Assembly: GCA_051880395.1 (NCBI GenBank)
Contig: JBJENW010000354.1
Span: forward strand, 1 to 36,402
Source: JBJENW01 sp051880395
GTDB lineage: Bacteria > Bacillota > Clostridia > Lachnospirales > Lachnospiraceae
DNA length: 36,402 nt
Reading direction: 5' to 3'
Positions within the stretch are counted from its first letter, which is position 1; every line of letters begins with the position of its first letter. Of this stretch, positions 26,926 to 34,584 are shown in pieces. The translations under genes and the position numbers were made by a program. A model generated the notes under the pieces. That model did not search any database, was not told where the DNA came from, and was given only the letters and a program-made list of their open reading frames with translations.

Positions 26926-27005
26926 AAAAAAAAGTATGTTTGGCGTTTCTTTGGGTTGATCTTATTAGAGATCGCGAGTTTGACAAACAACTGAGGAGGG
27001 ATTAA

Positions 27006-28901
27006 ATGAATCAGAAAGAATTTAAGCCGTATGTTCCGGCTGAAAAAATAACAGCGGAATTTACAATCACATCTGTGATCATGGGTGTGCTTCTGGCAGT
27101 CGTTTTTGGTGCGGCAAATGCTTATCTGGGGCTGCGTGTCGGTATGACCGTGTCGGCGTCTATTCCCGCAGCCGTGATTTCTATGGGAGTGATCCGCGTG
27201 ATCCTAAAAAGAGACTCGGTCTTAGAGAGCAATATGGTCCAGACCATTGGTTCTGCGGGAGAATCACTTTCTGCGGGAGCCATCTTTACGCTTCCGGTTC
27301 TGTTTTTATGGGCAAAAGAGGGGGTAATGGATACGCCGAGCCTGTTGACGATCTTTTTGATCGCACTTTGCGGCGGTGTACTGGGCGTATTGTTTATGGT
27401 TCCGCTGAGAAACGCATTGATCGTAAAAGAACATGGTGTCCTGCCATATCCGGAAGGCACCGCATGCGCCGAGGTGCTTCTTGCGGGAGAAGAAGGCGAG
27501 TCAAGTGCCAAGTCTGTTTTTGCAGGTATGGGATTAGCCGCAGTGTTTAAGTTTGTGGTCGATGGGTTAAAAGTGATTCCGGGTGTGATCACAGCGCCGG
27601 TAAAAGCATTGAAGACCGAATTTTCGGCAGAAGTCTATCCGGCACTTATTGGTGTCGGATATATCTGTGGACCTAAGATTTCTTCCTATATGCTGGCCGG
27701 TGGTCTGATCGGGTGGTTTATTTTGATTCCGATGATCGTGATATTCGGAGACACTGCAGTGTTATATCCGGGAACGACAACGATTGGGGAAATGTACGCA
27801 GATGGTGGAGCGGGTGCCATCTGGAGTAGTTATATCCGTTACATTGGTGCGGGAGCAGTCGCTGCCGGCGGAATTATCAGTCTGGTAAAATCCTTGCCGT
27901 TGATCATCCGTACGTTTTTGGATGCCATGAAAGGGATGAAAGGCAGTCAGGCTGCGGGCAGTGTTCGTACCGAACAGGACCTGAACATGAAATTTATCGG
28001 AATTGCGGTTCTTGGCATGACGCTTGCGATCTGGCTGCTCCCGCAGATTCCGGTCACCTTGCTCGGAGCCGTTTTGATCGTTGTATTCGGTTTCTTTTTT
28101 GCCACGGTATCTTCTAGAATGGTCGGCATCGTTGGCAGCAGTAACAATCCGGTTTCGGGAATGGCGATCGCAACGCTTCTGTTTGCCACGTTATGTTTAA
28201 AGACAACCGGAGATGGCGGCGCACACGGCATGCTTGGCGCAATCGCGATCGGTTCGGTCATCTGTATTATTGCGGCGATGGCAGGGGATACCTCGCAGGA
28301 TTTAAAAACGGGCTATATCCTCGGTGCCACACCGAAAAAACAGCAGATCGGAGAGCTGATCGGTGCGCTTGTCTCCTCATTTACCATCGGCGGTGTCCTG
28401 ATCTTATTAAATTCGGCATGGGGATTTGGAACCGCAGAGCTATCTGCACCGCAGGCAACCCTGATGAAGATGATCATCGAAGGGGTGATGGACGGAAATC
28501 TCCCGTGGGCGCTGGTATTTATCGGTGTCTTTATTGCCATTGTTATCGAGATTCTCGGAATTTCAGTGCTGCCGGTTGCCATTGGACTGTATCTGCCTCT
28601 GGAGTTGAGTACTACGATCATGATCGGAGGAATCATCCGCTGGTTTGTGGACAGAAAAGCAAAGACAGACGAAGGGGAGTCGAGTCACGGAATTTTATTC
28701 TGTTCCGGTTTAATCGCTGGAGAAGGGCTGGTGGGAATTCTATTGGCGATCCTTGCCATTTGCGGTGTGACCGAAGTACTTGATCTGTCAGGGACATGCA
28801 ATACCGGAATCATCGGTGGAATCGTGCTGATGGTGCTCATGATCTTGTTTACGCTGAAATTTGCATTATGGGGGAAGAAGAAAGATGGCAAAGAAAAATA
28901 A
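27006..28901 (+). CDS. OPT-family oligopeptide transporter
   Basis: 631 aa, with ribosome site GAGGAGG before ATG. The protein is hydrophobic throughout, with about 14-16 membrane helices. It has the conserved N-terminal OPT pattern (AYLGLRVGMTVSASIPAAV) and the following NMVQTIGSAGESLSAG stretch, and its length fits bacterial OPT proteins. The OPT family imports peptides, modified peptides or metal-chelate complexes, driven by the proton gradient. The substrate here cannot be read from sequence. Its last 17 bases overlap the start of a PqqD-like gene, which indicates translational coupling. No peptidase or siderophore gene is adjacent. Confidence 0.92.
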   Translation: MNQKEFKPYVPAEKITAEFTITSVIMGVLLAVVFGAANAYLGLRVGMTVSASIPAAVISMGVIRVILKRDSVLESNMVQTIGSAGESLSAGAIFTLPVLFLWAKEGVMDTPSLLTIFLIALCGGVLGVLFMVPLRNALIVKEHGVLPYPEGTACAEVLLAGEEGESSAKSVFAGMGLAAVFKFVVDGLKVIPGVITAPVKALKTEFSAEVYPALIGVGYICGPKISSYMLAGGLIGWFILIPMIVIFGDTAVLYPGTTTIGEMYADGGAGAIWSSYIRYIGAGAVAAGGIISLVKSLPLIIRTFLDAMKGMKGSQAAGSVRTEQDLNMKFIGIAVLGMTLAIWLLPQIPVTLLGAVLIVVFGFFFATVSSRMVGIVGSSNNPVSGMAIATLLFATLCLKTTGDGGAHGMLGAIAIGSVICIIAAMAGDTSQDLKTGYILGATPKKQQIGELIGALVSSFTIGGVLILLNSAWGFGTAELSAPQATLMKMIIEGVMDGNLPWALVFIGVFIAIVIEILGISVLPVAIGLYLPLELSTTIMIGGIIRWFVDRKAKTDEGESSHGILFCSGLIAGEGLVGILLAILAICGVTEVLDLSGTCNTGIIGGIVLMVLMILFTLKFALWGKKKDGKEK

Positions 28902-29238
28902 AAAACAGGTGGGAAAAAATTATCTGGATTTTGTACCCATTCAGAATCAGAAATATGTATCTGAGACGGATGAAAAGGGAAATGTAACGATCCTTGTTGA
29001 GAATAAAGGGCTATGTAATCGGATGGCCCAGCGTTTTCTGAAAAAACCTCCAATTTCCTACATTCATCTGGACGAGATGGGGAATTTTATCTGGCCGTTT
29101 TTAGACGGCACGCATACCGTCTATGAGATTGCGGGACTGGTACATGAAACATTTGGAGAAAAAGCAGAACCGTTATACGATCGGCTTGTCCAGTACATGA
29201 AAAACCTGGAAAACTACGGATTTATACAGGTAAAATAA
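28885..29238 (+). CDS. PqqD-like (RRE-fold) small protein
   Basis: 117 aa. I place the start at ATG 28885, behind GGGGGAAGAAG; an in-frame ATG 24 bases upstream lies inside the transporter and has no better ribosome site. Residues about 20-55 include a beta-rich stretch (VTILVENKG), and about 58-117 show the PqqD-type pattern (IHLDEMGNFIWPFLDGTHTV…EIAGLV…L…NLENYGFIQV). PqqD proteins bind precursor peptides and present them to radical-SAM enzymes. None is visible here, and no precursor-like ORF was recognised. Overlap with the OPT gene and a shared terminator suggest a joint function, for example a cytosolic peptide-binding partner of the transporter (inference). Confidence 0.8.
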   Translation: MAKKNKKQVGKNYLDFVPIQNQKYVSETDEKGNVTILVENKGLCNRMAQRFLKKPPISYIHLDEMGNFIWPFLDGTHTVYEIAGLVHETFGEKAEPLYDRLVQYMKNLENYGFIQVK

Positions 29239-29246
29239 AGATTGAA

Positions 29247-29286
29247 AAAAGTGTGTAAGTTTTGTCATGAAAACTTACACACTTTT
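29247..29286. terminator. Bidirectional terminator between PqqD-like and LRR genes
   Basis: A 17-bp perfect stem (29247-29263 and 29270-29286, core GTGTGTAAG/CTTACACAC) with a GTCATG loop, flanked by A- and T-runs so that it can serve both convergent genes. Confidence 0.92.
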
Positions 29287-29303
29287 CGTATACCTTTTTG
29301 GAG

Positions 29304-30812
29304 TCAGGTTTCATTATTTTTGATCATTACATGTTTTTTGGCACTCCAATCACCGTACAATGTTTTATCTTTCCCTGAAAAACGAATGCTTTTGTAGGAG
29401 CGAACCCGGACGTAATAGGTTTTTCCTTCACTTAATTTTGTGATCTTTGCTCCTTTTACAGAGTTTTTATTCACAAAAACAGATTTTGTATTCTTTTGAA
29501 ACTTTTTGTCGGTGCTGTACTGCATCTGATAGCCGGATGCGGACGAATCTTTTTTCCAAAGGACGGACAATTGTCTGGATTTTGTTGATTTTAGACGGAT
29601 CGTCTGTTTTTTCGGGCGTGCTTTGATCGTCACTTCACAATGGCTTGCAGAAAACTGATCGGTTTCTGCTGCATTTATCGTGATTACAGCCATGCCACAT
29701 CCTTTGATCTGCACTTCCCCTTTTGCATTAACGGTTGCAACTTTACGATTGGAGCTGCTGTAGGTCAGTTTTCCGTTTCCGGATTTCAGTTTGGCATTTA
29801 AGGAAAAGGCCGGTTTTCCGTATACATTTTCATACGTCTTTTTTACGTTGATCACAGACGATTTCTTTTTTGCGTTAAGTGAAACGAACGTAAAGCCATT
29901 TTCCGTGGCAAATTGCTGGGCATAGGAGCCGGTATTTGCATAGATCACTACGGAAGTGGACGGGAAAAAGGCGCCTGTTCCAATCTCTGTGACACTGTCC
30001 GGAATGGTTATTTTTTGCAGTCGGCTCATATAAAACGCACCGGAATCAATGCTTTTTACACCATCCGAAACGATGACCTCTGTCATGCTCGTCTCAGCAA
30101 AAGTATTTGCAGCGATGTGTGTGACGCCTTTTGGAATTTCTACTGTTTCTTTTCCGCGTGTCTGGCAGGAAATCAGAACGCCGTTTACGATCACGGTCGG
30201 GTCTGTTCGGATCTGTTCGATCAACCATAACGTGTCCTCAAATGCATATGCGCCGATTTTTGTTACACTTTGCGCAACATGGATTTCTTCCAGGTTGGAA
30301 TCGTCATAAAAGGCGCCGCTATCAATGGTTGTCACGCCTTCTGGGATGGTGACCGCTGTCAGAAGCGGGCAGTTTGCAAATGCATATTCGCCGATTTCTG
30401 TCACTGTATCCGCGATCTCTACCTGCGTAAGTTTGGTAAGTCCCTTAAAGGAGCCGCTGCCGATTGCAGTGATACCGCTGGTCACATGGACCTGCTCGAT
30501 CTCATCGCGATAGGCTTCCCAAGGATATTTTTCCCAGTCTCCAGATGTTTGGGCTCTGGCGATCAGCGGAAAGCGTTCGGTGTGAAACTGATCCATTTTT
30601 CCGTTTCCGGTAATCTGTAAGGTATGTGTGGTTTTGTCATATTCCCACATCGCATCCTCCCCGCAAAATCCGAATGTAGGAAACGAATCCGTCTGCTCGC
30701 CTTCGAGCTTGTCCGGACTCTGCAGTTCCTCTGCAGACACCGGTGTTGTTCCGAGCACGATCGCACTCATTCCAAGTGCCAGCGCACGGAAGAACCAAAG
30801 TCTTCTTTTCAT
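29304..30812 (-). CDS. Secreted BspA-like leucine-rich repeat surface protein with Big_2 and Lys-rich FN3
   Basis: Start placed at 30812 (MKRRLWFF…), with AAGGGGGG about 8 nt upstream. The open frame runs 25 codons further up, but that part has no ribosome site and would precede the signal peptide. 502 aa. Signal peptide to about 27 (…TTPVSA/EE). Residues about 105-285 contain LRR_5/BspA-type repeats (VTEIGEYAFANCPLLTAVTIP and similar). A Big_2-like domain follows (about 310-400), then a basic FN3-like C-terminus (about 405-502). The last part resembles the C-terminal module of the first three glycosidases in composition and pattern (SGYQMQYS…YYVRVRSYK). BspA-type LRR proteins often act in adhesion. 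No sortase motif or SLH is present, so surface retention may depend on the basic FN3. It has its own promoter. Confidence 0.88.
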   Translation of the reverse strand: MKRRLWFFRALALGMSAIVLGTTPVSAEELQSPDKLEGEQTDSFPTFGFCGEDAMWEYDKTTHTLQITGNGKMDQFHTERFPLIARAQTSGDWEKYPWEAYRDEIEQVHVTSGITAIGSGSFKGLTKLTQVEIADTVTEIGEYAFANCPLLTAVTIPEGVTTIDSGAFYDDSNLEEIHVAQSVTKIGAYAFEDTLWLIEQIRTDPTVIVNGVLISCQTRGKETVEIPKGVTHIAANTFAETSMTEVIVSDGVKSIDSGAFYMSRLQKITIPDSVTEIGTGAFFPSTSVVIYANTGSYAQQFATENGFTFVSLNAKKKSSVINVKKTYENVYGKPAFSLNAKLKSGNGKLTYSSSNRKVATVNAKGEVQIKGCGMAVITINAAETDQFSASHCEVTIKARPKKQTIRLKSTKSRQLSVLWKKDSSASGYQMQYSTDKKFQKNTKSVFVNKNSVKGAKITKLSEGKTYYVRVRSYKSIRFSGKDKTLYGDWSAKKHVMIKNNET

Positions 30813-30858
30813 ATAAAATCCCCCCTTTTTCAGTATTTTTATAAAACTCTCCACAATT

Positions 30859-30887
30859 ATCATACTACTTTCTGAATTTTGTTGCAA
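30859..30887 (-). promoter_or_regulatory. Sigma-A promoter of the LRR surface protein
   Basis: On the minus strand: TTGCAA (30887-30882), a 17-bp spacer, and TATGAT (30864-30859), about 47 bp before the chosen start. This supports the downstream start at 30812, because a start at 30887 would lie inside the promoter. Confidence 0.65.
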
Positions 30888-30901
30888 TCCCGCGAAGCAG
30901 A

Positions 30902-30965
30902 TTCTTTTTTATAATAAAAACGCCCCAGTCATTCAAGAGTGGGGCGTTTTTATTATAAAAAAGAA
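30902..30965 (-). terminator. Long terminator of the second chemoreceptor gene
   Basis: A 26-bp perfect inverted repeat (30902-30927 and 30940-30965) with a GC core (CGCCCCA/TGGGGCG) followed by TTTTT on each strand, and a 12-nt loop. It begins 3 nt after the chemoreceptor stop codon and insulates the LRR gene downstream. Confidence 0.93.
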
Positions 30966-30968
30966 GGT

Positions 30969-32432
30969 CTAATTGGATTCTAAAATCTGCATCAGTTTTT
31001 CCATACCGGCGCGGATACTTTCCATAGACTGTACGATCTCCTCCATGGAGCTGACAGATTCCTCCGTGGAACTGCTGATGCCGGAAGTGGCCTGAACGGA
31101 TTCTTCGGACATCTGCTCTAACTTTTGCATGGAAGAGAGCAGCTGTTCTTTGATGGCAAGCATTTCATGCAGCTCCGATTCCAAAACTTTGGTGAAAGAA
31201 ATCACGTCTTCTGAGGAGTCGAGCATACTGTGGAAAATCTCGACGGTGCTGGTCAGGTCGTTATAGGATTCGTTGACAATGGTGTGATTCGTGTTGATGG
31301 TGGTCCCGGTTTCATCCACAGTTGTAAAAATATCCTTCAGGATTGTGTCGATTTTTTGCGTCGCATTCGTCGATTGTGTGGATAAGTCATTGATCTCATT
31401 GGCAACGACCGCAAATCCTTTTCCGGCTTCGCCTGCGCGCGCCGCTTCGATCGAAGCATTTAAAGCGAGCAGGTTAGTCTGCTGCGCGATCTGGTGAATG
31501 CTCTCCGTAATCTCACCGATCAGAGCCGATTTCTGGGATAACGAGGCAACACCCTCCGCTGCTTTCTGTGCAATGTCAATATTCTCTTTAAACTTGTCGG
31601 ACAGAGTGGTGACAGAATGGATACCATTTGTATTTTTTGTTTTAAGTTCTTCGATCTTCTCCACCGTTTCGGTAATTTTCTTCTCTGCGGACGAAATCTT
31701 TTCATCCAGCGAATGGAACACGTCCATACTCTCGTTTACCTCGTGAATCTGCTGATCGGCGCTGTCCGATACCTGCTCCGTGGAAGCGGCAATCTCCTGC
31801 GAAAGCTGTTCGGCAGATTCGATGGAGGTCTGGATATTTTCGGTGGAAGACTGGATGTTTTCGAAGGCTTGTTTGACCTCGACGAGCATTTTTGTGCGTT
31901 TTTCTCCTTGTTCTTCAATAGAAGAAAAAAGATCGATTGTTCTGGAGGCAACCAATATAGCTGCAATGCCGGCTAATATATATACAATTCCGATAAAAAT
32001 CCATATCATGACAAGATGCATTTTTATAAAAGCATCCGTAAAGAGAATCAAACAAATGCCATTGCTGATTAAAGTTAAAATAATATTATACTTTAGTAAG
32101 GCTATATCGTAATATGCAATAATCAGAATTAACATCATGAAATATACCTGCGTGATGGCACCAAATTTTCCGTCATTTCCAAAAGCGATCACAATACAAC
32201 CACCGATTGGTACAATGGCTGAGTATAAATATTTTGCGTATTTTCCAAGAGGCTTTTCGAATAATTTGATTAAAATACTGCTTACACACATTATAAATAC
32301 AATAGAATCTCTCGCAGTGCCTTTTAAAAAAAGCATGACATACAAAAAGGCGGCAATGGGTAGGGCAATCATTAACAAAAACATGATTGTATTCATCTTT
32401 TTCTCTTCTTTTTCCAATACAGTTCCTTCCAT
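30969..32432 (-). CDS. Methyl-accepting chemotaxis protein with multi-helix membrane N-terminus
   Basis: The AGGAGG ribosome site is only 1 nt from the first in-frame ATG (32441) but 10 nt from the next one (32432), so I prefer 32432 (487 aa); 32441 remains possible. Residues about 12-165 are about six membrane helices with short loops, without Cache, PAS or HAMP domains. The cytoplasmic part is a typical MCP signalling coiled coil, with the hairpin tip (QTNLLALNASIEAARAGEAG) and a long C-terminal helix. A receptor without an external sensor domain may respond to membrane state, energy or a ligand bound within the membrane (inference). It has a sigma-D-type promoter, which points to co-regulation with flagellar genes. 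Its C-terminal tail is homologous to the remnant at 33992-34236. Confidence 0.9.
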   Translation of the reverse strand: MEGTVLEKEEKKMNTIMFLLMIALPIAAFLYVMLFLKGTARDSIVFIMCVSSILIKLFEKPLGKYAKYLYSAIVPIGGCIVIAFGNDGKFGAITQVYFMMLILIIAYYDIALLKYNIILTLISNGICLILFTDAFIKMHLVMIWIFIGIVYILAGIAAILVASRTIDLFSSIEEQGEKRTKMLVEVKQAFENIQSSTENIQTSIESAEQLSQEIAASTEQVSDSADQQIHEVNESMDVFHSLDEKISSAEKKITETVEKIEELKTKNTNGIHSVTTLSDKFKENIDIAQKAAEGVASLSQKSALIGEITESIHQIAQQTNLLALNASIEAARAGEAGKGFAVVANEINDLSTQSTNATQKIDTILKDIFTTVDETGTTINTNHTIVNESYNDLTSTVEIFHSMLDSSEDVISFTKVLESELHEMLAIKEQLLSSMQKLEQMSEESVQATSGISSSTEESVSSMEEIVQSMESIRAGMEKLMQILESN

Positions 32433-32489
32433 AACACTCATTCCTCCTAAATCTGTAAAAACTGAATAAAACTTTATTTTATATAAAAT

Positions 32490-32515
32490 TTATCGGCTCT
32501 ATTTTTTTTTTTTTA
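32490..32515 (-). promoter_or_regulatory. Sigma-D/FliA-type promoter with A-tract spacer
   Basis: On the minus strand: TAAA (32515-32512), a 14-nt spacer, and GCCGATAA (32497-32490), an exact match to the flagellar sigma -10 consensus. A run of 13 A (32514-32502) covers most of the spacer and part of the -35 element. It is about 50-60 bp upstream of the chemoreceptor start. Confidence 0.8.
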
Positions 32516-32638
32516 AACTTTTTGGAGAAAAAAGTGAAATTTTATGAAAAAACTTATCGAACCTTCGTCAGAAGAGAGCGATTAGAATCTTTTTGTTCGG
32601 TTGACGCCGAGTCGGCTATAAAAACTGTTGCGATTTAC

Positions 32639-32667
32639 TTGATTTCAAAGTATTATTAGCATAAAAT
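32639..32667 (+). promoter_or_regulatory. Sigma-A promoter of the truncated ATPase gene
   Basis: TTGATT 32639-32644, a 17-bp spacer, and TAAAAT 32662-32667, 53 bp before the ATG. A 6-bp inverted repeat in the leader (GTATCA 32680-32685, TGATAC 32698-32703) ends right at the AAGGAGG ribosome site (32704-32710). Confidence 0.6.
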
Positions 32668-32719
32668 AAAGGTAAAAAGGTATCATAAAAACTGAGTTGA
32701 TACAAGGAGGAAACGGTTT

Positions 32720-33967
32720 ATGGGTATTTATCTGAATCCGGGAAATGACAGGTTTTACAGAACATGTAATTCAGAAATATATGTAGATAAAACAGAATTA
32801 ATTATGTTAACAAATCGAGCACTGAATACGGAGCAGAACTGTATCTGTATCAGCCGCCCAAGAAGATTTGGCAAGTCAATAACAGCATGTATGCTGGCAG
32901 CTTATTATGGAAAAGACTGTGATTCATCTGAATTATTTGCTCCATATAAAATTGCGAAAGCGAAAGATTACCGAAAACATCTGAATCAATATAATGTGAT
33001 TATGTTGAATATACAGGATTTTTTAAGTGTTACCGATTCAGTTACAGAAATGCTTTCTTTTCTTCAAAAGCGTATGATTCGAGAATTAAAGCGAAAGTAC
33101 CCGGGTGTTATGGAAGAGGAAGAAGATATTTTAAGTTTGGCTTTGGAAGACATATATAGTGAGACAAAAGAAAGTTTCATCTTTATCATAGACGAATGGG
33201 ATTGCATCTTAAGAGATCGTCAGTATTCTGAAGATGACCAGAAAAAGTATCTGGATTTCATAAGAAACCTCTTAAAAGATAAAGCCTATGTCTCCCTTGC
33301 CTATATGACCGGAATTCTTCCGATAAAAAAATACGGAACTCATTCTGCGTTAAACATGTTTATGGAGTATTCCATGACATCACCAAAAATGTTTGCAGAA
33401 TACATTGGTTTTACCGAGGAAGAAGTAAAGGCTCTTTGTAAAAAATATGACGTGGATTATAATACGATGGAAAGTTGGTACAATGGTTATTCATTTCCTA
33501 AAGTATCCCATATCTATAATCCTAAATCGGTGGTAGATGCTATATTATTTCAGGAATTTGCAAGTTATTGGACGCAGACAGAAACGTATGAGGCATTAAA
33601 AATTTATATCGATTTAAATTTTGATGGATTAAAAGATGCGATTATTCAGATGCTTGGAGGTGGTCGGGTTGCCACTCATACCGAGCGGTTTCAAAACGAT
33701 ATGACAACGTTTCACAGTAAAGACGACGTACTGACGCTCTTGATTCATTTGGGATATCTGGCATACGATAGCGAACATTCGGAAGTATTTATTCCAAATG
33801 CAGAGATTCGTGGAGAATTCCGCAATGCGATTCAGGGGGAAGACTGGAAAGAAGTGATTGACGCACTCGAACAGTCCGACCGCCTTCTCACAGCAACGTG
33901 GCAGCAGGACGAAGAAACTGTAGCAGAAATCCTAAATACGGTACACAGCGAAAATACGTCCGTATAG
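32720..33967 (+). CDS. AAA-ATPase-like protein, C-terminally truncated (nuclease domain lost)
   Basis: 415 aa, with a strong AAGGAGG site. The AAA-ATPase-like domain (family of Pfam AAA-ATPase_like) includes the N-terminal YVDKT motif, a P-loop variant SRPRRFGKS (K52) and Walker B FIIDEWD (D158, E159). It aligns along its length with the 537-aa gene at 34585, with many identical stretches (SRPRRFGKSIT; YLTGILPIKK versus YMTGILPIKK). It stops at the point where the paralogue continues for another ~120 residues into a PD-(D/E)XK nuclease domain. The last residues (HSENTSV) still match the paralogue's HTEFASS before the sequence diverges and stops. It is probably a degraded copy, although the frame is otherwise intact and the promoter looks usable. 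Function of the family is unknown. Confidence 0.82.
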   Translation: MGIYLNPGNDRFYRTCNSEIYVDKTELIMLTNRALNTEQNCICISRPRRFGKSITACMLAAYYGKDCDSSELFAPYKIAKAKDYRKHLNQYNVIMLNIQDFLSVTDSVTEMLSFLQKRMIRELKRKYPGVMEEEEDILSLALEDIYSETKESFIFIIDEWDCILRDRQYSEDDQKKYLDFIRNLLKDKAYVSLAYMTGILPIKKYGTHSALNMFMEYSMTSPKMFAEYIGFTEEEVKALCKKYDVDYNTMESWYNGYSFPKVSHIYNPKSVVDAILFQEFASYWTQTETYEALKIYIDLNFDGLKDAIIQMLGGGRVATHTERFQNDMTTFHSKDDVLTLLIHLGYLAYDSEHSEVFIPNAEIRGEFRNAIQGEDWKEVIDALEQSDRLLTATWQQDEETVAEILNTVHSENTSV

Positions 33968-33991
33968 GAATCCCCCAAGGCGTAGATTCGT

Positions 33992-34236
33992 TTATTGTTT
34001 CCCATTCAGCACATCTGCCAAACAGTTCATTCCATTCTTCACCACTTCCATATTCGTCAGAATATTTTGTACCTCCTGCGCCTGACCTTCGATCGCCAGA
34101 CTGATCTCATTCGAGGAGTTTGCAGATTTCTGTGAAACGTCTTTTACACGATCCATTGCCTGTAAAAGCTGCTCTTTGATTTCTACGATATCCCCCAGTT
34201 CCTTCTTTAAATATTTTCTTCTTCCTTGAATTGCAT
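33992..34236 (-). pseudogene. Remnant of a third chemoreceptor (MCP) gene
   Basis: On the minus strand, GGAGGG precedes an ATG at 34236, but that frame stops after nine codons (34209-34207). In another frame the same DNA encodes an uninterrupted tail ending at 33992: …KELGDIVEIKEQLLQAMDRV… to …CLADVLNGKQ. This matches the C-terminus of the intact chemoreceptor (LHEMLAIKEQLLSSMQKL…). About 390 codons that should lie between start and tail are missing. Promoter, ribosome site and start remain upstream. The simplest reading is an internal deletion with a frameshift. No start codon with a ribosome site serves the tail frame. Confidence 0.8.
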
Positions 34237-34309
34237 AAATGATCCCTCCTTTAATACAGTTGGTGCTTTTTCTTTTGAAAATTTATGAAAGTGCTGTGTG
34301 TTATAAAAT

Positions 34310-34334
34310 ATATCGGTCTTTATATTTTTTTTTA
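34310..34334 (-). promoter_or_regulatory. Degenerate sigma-D-type promoter of the chemoreceptor remnant
   Basis: On the minus strand: TAAA (34334-34331), a 13-nt spacer, and ACCGATAT (34317-34310). It is arranged like the element at 32490-32515, including an A-run across the -35 and spacer, but the -10 is less perfect. From 34335 to about 34463 the DNA is AT-rich and I see no feature in it. Confidence 0.55.
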
Positions 34335-34463
34335 GAAAATTACGGATAAAAGATAAAACTTTTATAAGTTTTCTTAAAATTCAAGAACGAGTCGCGTTTG
34401 TATTTTTATAGAGGAATATTATGTTACTAAGAGTGTGAAAAGCAAATAAAAATTGTAAGAACA

Positions 34464-34508
34464 AAAAAAATCCGCTATACTAGAAGTAGTTGTATAGCGG
34501 ATTTTTTT
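34464..34508. terminator. Bidirectional terminator upstream of the complete ATPase/nuclease gene
   Basis: A 17-bp perfect stem (34464-34480 and 34492-34508, core TCCGCTATAC/GTATAGCGGA) with A- and T-runs on both sides. There is no gene directly upstream on either strand that obviously needs it, so it may insulate the ATPase gene or mark a lost gene. Confidence 0.85.
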
Positions 34509-34517
34509 GAGCAACAG

Positions 34518-34548
34518 TTGATCTGTTTTACGAAAAAACGTGTATGAT
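34518..34548 (+). promoter_or_regulatory. Possible promoter of the complete ATPase/nuclease gene
   Basis: TTGATC (34518-34523), a 19-bp spacer, and TATGAT (34543-34548) preceded by TG. The spacing is long, so this is a weak call. It lies downstream of the insulating terminator and 36 bp before the ATG. Confidence 0.4.
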
Positions 34549-34584
34549 GGAAAATGGAAAATCGTAGGAAGGAGTGCGTGATAG

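Noticed and set aside
26958..26973. GATCT…AGATC inverted repeat before the OPT gene
   Set aside because: Only 5 bp per arm with a 6-nt gap, likely by chance.
30813..30887. Upstream start (30887) for the LRR surface protein
   Set aside because: It would lie within a good promoter (30859-30887), has no ribosome site, and puts 25 residues ahead of a normal signal peptide.
32601..32622. TTGACG…TATAAA as a promoter for the truncated ATPase gene, with the GCCGA-G-TCGGC palindrome (32606-32616)
   Set aside because: The two hexamers are only 10 bp apart, too close for a sigma-A promoter. A pairing with TTGTTC upstream is weak. The palindrome could be an operator but nothing else supports it.
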